From Pseudomonadales bacterium (GTDB lineage: Bacteria > Pseudomonadota > Gammaproteobacteria > Pseudomonadales > Azotimanducaceae): DNA of 64,000 bases. The position numbers were made by a program, and so were the translations under genes. The notes under the pieces were generated by a model, which saw only the letters and a program-made list of their open reading frames with translations, had not been told where the DNA came from and did not search any database. Shown piece after piece: positions 1-6,785 of the stretch. Position 1 is the first letter of the stretch; every line of letters starts with the position of its first letter. The stretch spans positions 682,001-746,000 of the forward strand of contig JAHCAL010000001.1 of the NCBI GenBank assembly GCA_019634925.1, in the 5' to 3' direction.

Positions 1-351
1 GCGGCGGTCAACATGCTGTCGGAAGCGCTGCGCATGGAATCCCAGGGGAAGATCAAGGTCACCATCGTCAAGCCGACTGGGGTGCCGGCGACCAATCTCG
101 CCACGGGCATCATCAATCCGGCAGCGATCGTCGGTATTCTCGGCCACAACGCCGCGAGCTACGGACTCAAGATGCAGGCGCTGCAGGCGGGGCAGTTGCC
201 CGCGCAGGATCTCGATCCGGACAGCATCAGCTACGTCGCGCTCGCGCCGGAATACCTGGCCGATCAGATCGTCTACGCGATCGACCAGCCGTGGGGTGTG
301 TCGATCGGGGACATCACGGTACGCGCCTCTGGCGACGGCTACATGCTATGA
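1..351 (+). CDS. Short-chain dehydrogenase/reductase, C-terminal part (gene starts before the window)
   Basis: The frame is open from the first base and ends at TGA 349-351, so only about 116 residues are present. The opening residues resemble the helix after the SDR catalytic Tyr-x3-Lys (AAVNMLSEALRMES), followed by a strand and the P-T-G-V-P-A-T-N turn. That turn matches the usual PG-x-V-x-T segment closing over the nicotinamide. The rest (APEYLADQIVYAI...ITVRAS) is the typical SDR tail. The Rossmann motif and the catalytic Ser/Tyr/Lys lie outside the window, so substrate and cofactor cannot be judged. A copy pair of the GGGGTCGGAGTC repeat follows the stop at once. Confidence 0.8.
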   Translation, partial: AAVNMLSEALRMESQGKIKVTIVKPTGVPATNLATGIINPAAIVGILGHNAASYGLKMQALQAGQLPAQDLDPDSISYVALAPEYLADQIVYAIDQPWGVSIGDITVRASGDGYML

Positions 352-353
352 CG

Positions 354-412
354 TTGACTCCGACCCCAACCTTGCCAACCTTGACTCCGACCCCAATCTG
401 TCCGCGGGGCGT
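354..412 (-). repeat. Dispersed repeat: two copies of TTGGGGTCGGAGTCAA plus a CGCGGGGCGT motif
   Basis: On the plus strand TTGACTCCGACCCCAA occurs at 354-369 and again, identical, at 381-396, with 11 bases between. CGCGGGGCGT follows at 403-412. The same core is found near 37.5 kb, again beside CGCGGGGCGT, and as an in-frame tandem array near 42.1 kb. The element fills the space between the convergent SDR and cytochrome b561 genes. Similar GGGGTCrGAGT sequences flank REP-associated tyrosine transposase genes in other proteobacteria as far as I recall, but no transposase is visible here. Confidence 0.75.
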
Positions 413-417
413 GGCGG

Positions 418-981
418 TCAGCGCGCGAACGGCAGGATGCGTCGCAGCGCGTCGTCGCGGCGGATGTAGTGGTGGTAGAGGCCTGCGGCGGCGTGCAGGC
501 CGATGAGCCAGTAGCCGACCGACGCGATGGTCTCGTGCAGCTCTTCGACCGTCTCTGCGAGCGTCTCGTTCGCCCCGACCAGCGCGGGCAGATCGGTGAA
601 CCAGAACGGAATGGTGGCGCCGCTCGCGCTCAGGATCAGCCAGCCCGCGAGCGGCATCACGATCATGAACGCGTATAGCACGAGGTGCAGCAGTCGTGCG
701 CCGAGCGCCTGCCAGGCCGGCAGCGGCGGGTTGATGGCCGGACGTGGACCGATCAGGCGCGCGAGCAGGCGTATCCACACCAGTGCGAAGACCGTGAGCC
801 CGAGCGTGAAGTGCCAGGCCTTGAGTGCCTCGCGCGGATCGCTGCCGCGCGGGTAGAACTCGCGCAGCTCCATGCATGCGTAGACGGCGATGATCAGGAG
901 CAGCATCAGCCAGTGCAGGGCGATGGTCAGACGACTGTAGCGCTCGGATGCATCGTGCCCGTTCAAGTCTGGTTTCCTCAT
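418..981 (-). CDS. Cytochrome b561 family di-haem membrane protein
   Basis: 187 residues from ATG at 981; the frame is open further upstream, but homology begins at about RYSRLTIALHWLM. Four hydrophobic segments are visible: after HW near residue 20, HFTLGLTVFALVWIRLLARL, LLHLVLYAFMIVMPLAGWLIL, and YWLIGLHAAAGLYHHYI. Histidines placed for two b haems are the H of LHW, the H of WHFTLG, and the pairs LLHL/GLHAAAGLYHH. The bacterial CybB family passes electrons from quinol to periplasmic acceptors. The gene is divergent from the dienoyl-CoA isomerase, with 103 bases between. No obvious Shine-Dalgarno precedes the chosen start. Confidence 0.88.
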   Translation of the reverse strand: MRKPDLNGHDASERYSRLTIALHWLMLLLIIAVYACMELREFYPRGSDPREALKAWHFTLGLTVFALVWIRLLARLIGPRPAINPPLPAWQALGARLLHLVLYAFMIVMPLAGWLILSASGATIPFWFTDLPALVGANETLAETVEELHETIASVGYWLIGLHAAAGLYHHYIRRDDALRRILPFAR

Positions 982-1084
982 TGGTAGGGTTCGGCGCGCG
1001 CGTCCGCTGTTCGAGCGGCGCGGGCAGTCTACTGCCGCGTGTACGAGCGGTGCTAGGCTGTACTTCCACCTAACCGGAGCGACC

Positions 1085-1906
1085 ATGAACTACACGCGCC
1101 TCACTCTCGACATCGAGCACCATGTCGCGCACCTCGAGCTCTCGCGCGGCGAGGAATACAACCGCATGCCGCCGGCCTTCTGGGAGGAGTTCCCTGCCGC
1201 CCTGGAAGCGGTCGACCGGCGCGGCGACGTGCGGGCCCTTGTGATCTCGTCGAGCGGCAAACATTTCAGCGCGGGCATGGACGTCTCCGCGTTCACGGGC
1301 ACGCGCGCCCAGGACTGGGACCGGGGCCGCGCGGGCGAGATCGCGCGGCGCCACCTCGATCGGCTGCAGGGCGTGTTCACGCGCCTCGAGACCTTGCGGA
1401 TGCCCGTGCTGGCCGCCATCCAGGGCGGTTGCGTGGGCGGCGGCGTCGATCTGGTGGCAGCCTGCGACGCGCGGTACTGCACGCGCGACGCGTTCTTCTG
1501 CATCCAGGAGATCAACATCGGCCTCGCGGCCGACGTCGGCACGCTGCAGCGGCTGCCGCGGCTCATCCCGGACGGACTCATGCGCGAGCTGGCGTACACC
1601 GGGCGCCGCATGGCTGCCGACGAGGCGCTGGCGCGCGGCCTGGTAAATGCGGTGTTCGACGATCAGGTCGCGCTGGTCGCGCACGTCATGGACCTCGCGC
1701 GGGAAATCGCGCGCAAGTCGCCGCTCGCGGTGATGAGCACCAAGCACCTGCTCAACTACGGGCGTGACCACAGCGTGGCGGATACGCTCGCCTACCAGCA
1801 GGTCTGGATGGGCGCGCTCGGCCAGGGCGAGGAGATCGCTACCTACTTCAGGGCCAAGGCGGCCGGCACGGAGCCCGAGTTTCGCGATCTGCCGCCACTC
1901 GATTGA
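1085..1906 (+). CDS. Crotonase family, delta(3,5)-delta(2,4)-dienoyl-CoA isomerase (ECH1-like)
   Basis: 273 residues, ATG preceded by CGGAGC. The crotonase oxyanion-hole regions are present (KHFSAGMDV near 59-67; GGCVGGGVDLV near 114-124). The segment QEINIGLAADVGTLQRLP carries Glu142 and Asp150. These have the same spacing as Glu196/Asp204, the catalytic pair of the mammalian peroxisomal/mitochondrial dienoyl-CoA isomerase, and the surrounding GLAADVGTLQRLP is almost the same as in that enzyme. It would shift double bonds of odd-position unsaturated fatty acids into the beta-oxidation series. It stands alone, divergent from cytochrome b561 and 198 bases before the TonB receptor. Confidence 0.88.
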   Translation: MNYTRLTLDIEHHVAHLELSRGEEYNRMPPAFWEEFPAALEAVDRRGDVRALVISSSGKHFSAGMDVSAFTGTRAQDWDRGRAGEIARRHLDRLQGVFTRLETLRMPVLAAIQGGCVGGGVDLVAACDARYCTRDAFFCIQEINIGLAADVGTLQRLPRLIPDGLMRELAYTGRRMAADEALARGLVNAVFDDQVALVAHVMDLAREIARKSPLAVMSTKHLLNYGRDHSVADTLAYQQVWMGALGQGEEIATYFRAKAAGTEPEFRDLPPLD

Positions 1907-1997
1907 CGGCCGAGCAGCCGGCCTTCGCGCGTGCCGCGACCGCTGCTGGCGCTGCCTGCACGATTTATCGCGGCCAGGTACTTCCCGAAGGCTCCGC

Positions 1998-2016
1998 AAT
2001 GTTGTTATAACACGTT
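1998..2016. promoter_or_regulatory. AT-rich imperfect palindrome upstream of the TonB receptor
   Basis: AATGTTGTTATAACACGTT contains the perfect 8-base palindrome GTTATAAC, and TATAAC inside it could also be a -10 element about 95 bases before the start codon. It stands out in otherwise GC-rich sequence. The half-sites resemble Zur boxes (GTTATA-x2-ATAAC) only loosely; a zur gene lies at 45.5 kb. Function is inference. Confidence 0.35.
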
Positions 2017-2104
2017 CTGCCCGCTGTGGCGGCCGGTGCCGTCCGTCTGCTCCGTCCCGGAGCGCGATGGGTAGCGGGGGATATATCAGGGGAGTCCTAG
2101 CAGT

Positions 2105-5100
2105 ATGAAGTCGAGATATCCGTTGCTCGCGGCCAGCCTCGTTGCTGGCGGCATGGGGTTTGGTGCGCCTGCGGCCATCGGTCAGCAGGTCATCGAGGAA
2201 GTGGTGGTTACGGGATCCTACATCCGGCGCGCGCCCGAGGACGCGCCGTCGCCGGTTCGCGTGCTCGGGCGAGAGGAGCTCGAGGCGAAAGGCCGGCCGC
2301 AGCTGGCCGACCTGGTCATGACGCTGCCGGCCGTCATCGGTTCGGAGAACGTCACGGCGCAGGAACAGAGCGTCGGCGGTGCCGGCGCAGGCAACATCAA
2401 CATCCGCAACATGGGTCTGGCCTCGACCCTGGTACTGCTGGAAGGCAAGCGGCTGAACTCGGGCACGTCGACCTCGAACGTCGGTGAACAGTTCGTCGAC
2501 ATCAACCGGCTGCCGTTCATCATGATCGAGAACATCGAGATCCTGAAGGACGGCGCGTCGGCCCTGTACGGGTCGGACGCGGTGGCGGGGGTCGCCAACT
2601 TCAAGCTGCGCACGCGCTTCGAAGGCTTCGAGATCCAGGGTCTCTACCAGGACACGTTCAAGGGTCGCGACACCAACTTCGACAGCTACGGGCTGCCGGA
2701 GATCTACCGCGAGCCGCTGCGCGCGGTCGGCAAGGACGAAACCCGCGATACCGATATCGGTGCGATCTGGGGCTTCGGCAACGACCGCACCCACTTCGTG
2801 ATCGGCATGAACTATTTCGAACGCGATCCGCTGGAAACGGCGGCGCGCGACTACGCCGTCGAAGACATCGTCGACGGTGCATCCGGCGGCCCGAGCCCGT
2901 TCAACCTGCCGCAGGACCAGTTCGCGGCGCTGTCGGTCGGTTCGCCGTTCGGTACGCTTGGCCCGTTCCCGACGCTGGCCTACGTCCAGGATCCGGCGTG
3001 TAACGCGCTCGGCTACTACCGTACCCGCAATTCGGGTCTGTGCAGCACCAAGACCGACCTGCTGTCGCGCGACATGTTCTCGCGCGAACGGCGCAAGCAG
3101 GCGCTGGCGTCCTGGACCCATGACCTCTCCGACAGCGTCGAGGCCTACGGCTACTTCGGGCTGTCCGAGAACTTCGTCGAGATCAATCAGTCGCCCTCGC
3201 TGCCGATCACCGCGCAGTCGCGCTACAGCGCGGCGAACCCGGGGCTGCGCCATCACGTGTACAACGGTATCGCGACGTTCCTCGCCACCGGCGGTACGGC
3301 GACCCCGTACGACGACGATATCGCCAACCGGCTGATTCCCGCGGGTCTTCCCGTGGTGCCGCTCGCCACCGAGGCGCAACTCTCCGCTGCGTTCGGCTTC
3401 CCGGTCACGCTGCCGAACTTCCTCGATCCGGTGGCCGTGCTCGATGCGTTGGGTCCGGTCACGTTCAACGGCGTGGTCCGGCCGAGCATCGTCAATCTCA
3501 TGAACAACATGGGCGTGCCGGCGGACGTGAACGGCGACGGTGTAGTGTCTGCGGGTGAAATCTTCAAGGACCGTGCGTCGAGCCAGATCGAGCGCGAAAC
3601 GCGCCTGTTCATGGCTGGTGCGCGCGGAGATCTGACCGACAGCTGGCAGTTCGACGCCTCGTTCAGCTTCAGCAAGGAAGAGGGCGTCACCACGTTCTAC
3701 GACACGGTGAACGAACGCCTCGCCGACGCGCTGAACGGCTACATGGGACCGAACTGCAACCGCGGAACGTTCGAGAATCCGACCACCCCGGGTGACATTT
3801 CCCAGGGCTGCTACTGGTTCAACCCGTTCGGCAGTTCCATCCTCGAGCCGAACACCGTGATCGAGGATGGCTACGGCAACGAGCACACGCTCGGCAACGA
3901 CGCGTTCTACGTGAGCCAGCTGTTCGGGCAGGGCATCGCGCGCGGTACCTCGGAACTGACCGTCATCGACGCGGTCGTGTCCACCAACGACTTCATGGGC
4001 TGGACGCTGCCGGGCGGCAACGTCGGGCTGGCCGTCGGTGCCCAGTACCGGAAGGAAAAGCGCAGCACGGGCGGTAACGAACTGGCCACCGATCCGACCT
4101 TCCCGTTCGCGTTCACGGGGCCGACCATCCCCTACAGCGCCGATCAGGACATCTACGCGCTCTTTACCGAACTGGCGCTTCCGGCGACCGACCGGCTCGA
4201 GGTCCAGGTGGCGCTGCGCTACGAGGACTACGGCGGCGACACCGGCAGTACGCTGGATCCCAAAGTGGCCGCACGCTGGCAGGCGCACGAGGACTGGGTC
4301 CTGCGCGCATCGTGGGGCACCTCGTTCCGCGGACCCTCGATTGCGCAGAAGTTCGGCCGCGGCACCGGCCTGCAGTTCATCAGCGCGCCGTCCGCGGCGG
4401 TGATCGCGGAGTACTTCCCGGGCGGCGCGAGCTTCGGTTCGGGCGTGTTCGGACGCATTCCGACATACGGCAATCCGGGACTCAAGCCGGAGGAGTCGGT
4501 GAACTACAACTTCGGCGCGATCTGGACGCCGACGGACAACTTCAGCGCCTCGCTCGACTATTTCATCTACCAGTACAAGAACATCATCATTCCGGAATCT
4601 GCGTCCGCCATGGCCAACGACTGCCAGATCAACTGGGGGTTGGCGGGCCGTCCGTCGCCGCAGCTGCCGGACGGATCGGTGAACCCGGCCTACCTGGCGA
4701 TCGAGGCCTGCAACTTCAGGAACCTCGACGGCAATCCGGCGACCGCGGACATCCTGCTCGACAGCCAGGGCAATGCGCTGACCGTGAATCGTTCGTATAC
4801 CAACGGCACCCGCATGTGGAGCTCCGGCCTCGATCTGCTCACCCGGTACTCGATGGATACCGAGTGGGGCGCATTCAGCGCGACGCTCGACCTGACCTGG
4901 TTCCTGGAGTACGACATCCGCCAGTCGATCACCCCGTTCGACACGCGTCTGAACCCGGGTGCCAAGATCGACCTGGTGGGTCTCAACTACACGGTGCTGA
5001 TCGGCCGGCCGCTACCGGAGTTCAAGTCCACGCTGCTGCTCGACTGGGCGCGCAACCAGCACTATGCGGCGGTGTCGACCAACTTCGTGAGCGACGTGAC

Positions 5101-5323
5101 CGAGCCCGAAGCGGTGCCTGAGCCGCTGCGTGTCAGCAGCCACACCACGGTGGATGCCTCGTACACGTACATGTTCACGGAGCGCAACGCGTCGGTGACG
5201 CTCGGCGCCGTGAACCTGTTCGATCGCGAGCCGCCGAAGGCGACCGGCTTCAACTCGTTCTCGAGCACCCTGCACGATCCGCGCGGCCGCCTCTGGTACG
5301 TGCGGGCCCGTTACGGGTTCTGA
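2105..5323 (+). CDS. TonB-dependent outer-membrane receptor, 1072 residues
   Basis: A signal peptide (MKSRYPLLAASLVAGGMGF, cut near AIGQQ) is followed by a TonB-box-like VIEEVVVTGSYIRR. Then comes a plug domain (RVLGREELEAKGRPQLADLV; NINIRNMGLASTLVLLEGKR; EILKDGASALYGSDAVAGV). The rest is a long barrel ending in aromatic Phe (WYVRARYGF), as outer-membrane barrels do. Such receptors import chelated metals, vitamins, sugars or hydrophobic substrates with TonB energy; the substrate cannot be read here. Unusual is a calcium-loop-like DVNGDGVVSAGE at residues 474-485 (EF-hand/dockerin pattern) in an extracellular-loop position. The gene is monocistronic and convergent with a MATE gene, with a hairpin between. 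Confidence 0.92.
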   Translation: MKSRYPLLAASLVAGGMGFGAPAAIGQQVIEEVVVTGSYIRRAPEDAPSPVRVLGREELEAKGRPQLADLVMTLPAVIGSENVTAQEQSVGGAGAGNINIRNMGLASTLVLLEGKRLNSGTSTSNVGEQFVDINRLPFIMIENIEILKDGASALYGSDAVAGVANFKLRTRFEGFEIQGLYQDTFKGRDTNFDSYGLPEIYREPLRAVGKDETRDTDIGAIWGFGNDRTHFVIGMNYFERDPLETAARDYAVEDIVDGASGGPSPFNLPQDQFAALSVGSPFGTLGPFPTLAYVQDPACNALGYYRTRNSGLCSTKTDLLSRDMFSRERRKQALASWTHDLSDSVEAYGYFGLSENFVEINQSPSLPITAQSRYSAANPGLRHHVYNGIATFLATGGTATPYDDDIANRLIPAGLPVVPLATEAQLSAAFGFPVTLPNFLDPVAVLDALGPVTFNGVVRPSIVNLMNNMGVPADVNGDGVVSAGEIFKDRASSQIERETRLFMAGARGDLTDSWQFDASFSFSKEEGVTTFYDTVNERLADALNGYMGPNCNRGTFENPTTPGDISQGCYWFNPFGSSILEPNTVIEDGYGNEHTLGNDAFYVSQLFGQGIARGTSELTVIDAVVSTNDFMGWTLPGGNVGLAVGAQYRKEKRSTGGNELATDPTFPFAFTGPTIPYSADQDIYALFTELALPATDRLEVQVALRYEDYGGDTGSTLDPKVAARWQAHEDWVLRASWGTSFRGPSIAQKFGRGTGLQFISAPSAAVIAEYFPGGASFGSGVFGRIPTYGNPGLKPEESVNYNFGAIWTPTDNFSASLDYFIYQYKNIIIPESASAMANDCQINWGLAGRPSPQLPDGSVNPAYLAIEACNFRNLDGNPATADILLDSQGNALTVNRSYTNGTRMWSSGLDLLTRYSMDTEWGAFSATLDLTWFLEYDIRQSITPFDTRLNPGAKIDLVGLNYTVLIGRPLPEFKSTLLLDWARNQHYAAVSTNFVSDVTEPEAVPEPLRVSSHTTVDASYTYMFTERNASVTLGAVNLFDREPPKATGFNSFSSTLHDPRGRLWYVRARYGF

Positions 5324-5342
5324 TCGCGCCTGACCGCGCAGG

Positions 5343-5368
5343 ACCTGCGGCGAGCCATCGCCGCAGGT
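5343..5368. terminator. Bidirectional hairpin terminator between TonB receptor and MATE gene
   Basis: An 11-base-pair perfect stem (ACCTGCGGCGA / TCGCCGCAGGT) closes a GCCA loop and is followed on the plus strand by TTCCTCCTC. It sits in the 74-base gap between convergent genes. The T-run is poor, so its strength as an intrinsic terminator is uncertain. Confidence 0.6.
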
Positions 5369-5397
5369 TCCTCCTCACCTCACATCACGACCCGCCC

Positions 5398-6729
5398 TCA
5401 CCACAGCTTCACCTTGGCCCAGCGGCGCTGCTGCCAGAGCACCGTGAGGATGCCTGCATTGAGCGCCCGGAAGGCGAACTGGTGCACGAGCCAGACGCCG
5501 ATGAGCCCGTAGCCCAGGTGTACGCCGACCAGCCAGGCGCCGGGCAGCAGCACCAGGTACTGCGTCGCGAGGTTCACGTACATCACCCGCGCGACGTCGC
5601 CGGCGCCATACAGGAGGCTCGCGAACAGGTAGCCGATACCGTTGATGCCGATCATGATGCCGAGGATGCGGCACGGCCACGTGGCGATCTCGATGGCCGC
5701 CGGGTCGTGGATGAAGAGTCCGAGGATGAACTCCGGCGCGGCCCAGAACGGGATGCCGAGCACGACCATCGCGAGCGTGCCCACCTTGACCACGTCCCAC
5801 GCCCAGCGGTTGGCGGCGGCCGGATCGCCGGCACCCATCGCCTGTCCCACCAGCGTCGCGCCCGCGAGACCCAGCCCCCAGGCTGGCAGGCCCACCGCGC
5901 CGATCAGGTTGACGAGCACGGTATAGCCTGCGACCTCCACCGTGCCGACCATGGCGACGATGCGGAACATTAGCGTCAGCGCGAGGTTCTCGAGGAACTG
6001 CTGCGTACCCGCGGGCAGCATCAGGCGGAACACCACGCCGAGCTGCGTGCGGATGGGGCCGCGCCAGTACCCGCCGGCCTCGCGATTGGCCGTCGCCGCG
6101 TGATAGATCGTTCCCACCAGCGCTGCCGCGAACGTGGCCATGCCCGCGCCCGCCACCCCGAAGGCCGGCAGCGGCCCCCAGCCGAACATCAGCAGGTAGT
6201 TGAGCGGCAGCTTGACGGCAGCCTGGACCAGCACCACGCGAAAATACAGGTGCGGCCGGTCGGTGGCGTTCCAGAAGCCCATGTAGGCGTTGTTCACGGT
6301 CAGGAACACGCCTGCCGCGAACGACCAGCGCAGGTACGTGGTGCCGGTCTCGCGCACAGCCGGATCGTCGCTGATCAACGCGAGCAGGTCCCCTGCGCGC
6401 CAGCCGAGCAGCAGGGCGCCGAGCGGCGCGAGCGCGACGACCAGCAGCAACGTGGTGCGCAGGAACCGTGCGAGATCGTCGCGTGTGCCTTCGCCGACCA
6501 GCCGCGCCGTGCTCGCCTGCACGGCGATGGACACGCCGCCGAACAGCGCGAGGTAGGCGAACGTCAGGAAGACCGAGATGCCGACCGCGGCGAGCGCCAC
6601 GGTGCCGAAGAAGCCGACGAATACGATGTCGACCAGTTCGAGCAGCGTGTAGGTGGACATGCCGCCCATGATGGGCAGGCCGAGCCGGAGGATCCGGCGC
6701 GCGCGTGCGGCCGGCGGGAAGAAGCTCAT
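5398..6729 (-). CDS. MATE family multidrug/sodium antiporter
   Basis: 443 residues from ATG at 6729 (MSFFPPAARARRILRLG). About twelve hydrophobic segments in two halves are readable. Typical MATE landmarks are ILRLGLPIMGGMSTYTLLELVDIVFVGFFG at the start and VVFRLMLPAGTQQFLENLALTLMFRIVAMVG opening the second half, followed by the GLAGATLVGQAMGAGD motif. MATE proteins export cationic drugs or metabolites in exchange for Na+ or H+. The frame is open for another 387 codons upstream, but that part is the shadow of the next gene. It probably follows the EF-hand protein, though a strong hairpin lies between them. Confidence 0.9.
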   Translation of the reverse strand: MSFFPPAARARRILRLGLPIMGGMSTYTLLELVDIVFVGFFGTVALAAVGISVFLTFAYLALFGGVSIAVQASTARLVGEGTRDDLARFLRTTLLLVVALAPLGALLLGWRAGDLLALISDDPAVRETGTTYLRWSFAAGVFLTVNNAYMGFWNATDRPHLYFRVVLVQAAVKLPLNYLLMFGWGPLPAFGVAGAGMATFAAALVGTIYHAATANREAGGYWRGPIRTQLGVVFRLMLPAGTQQFLENLALTLMFRIVAMVGTVEVAGYTVLVNLIGAVGLPAWGLGLAGATLVGQAMGAGDPAAANRWAWDVVKVGTLAMVVLGIPFWAAPEFILGLFIHDPAAIEIATWPCRILGIMIGINGIGYLFASLLYGAGDVARVMYVNLATQYLVLLPGAWLVGVHLGYGLIGVWLVHQFAFRALNAGILTVLWQQRRWAKVKLW

Positions 6730-6749
6730 GGGCGGCGCCGCAGGGGGGG

Positions 6750-6779
6750 TTGGGCTGCGGGCAAGCACCCGCAGCCCAA
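6750..6779 (-). terminator. Strong hairpin just after the EF-hand protein gene
   Basis: A perfect 12-base-pair stem (TTGGGCTGCGGG / CCCGCAGCCCAA) with a six-base loop starts six bases after the stop codon at 6786. On the minus strand it is followed by a C-run, not a T-run. It could therefore be a processing or stabilising hairpin rather than a classical terminator. Confidence 0.55.
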
Positions 6780-6785
6780 TAGAGC

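Noticed and set aside
1070..4288. A 1072-codon open frame antisense to the isomerase and TonB receptor
   Set aside because: It is Arg/His/Asp-rich with no domain, and both sense genes are clear families. Long antisense frames are expected at this GC content.
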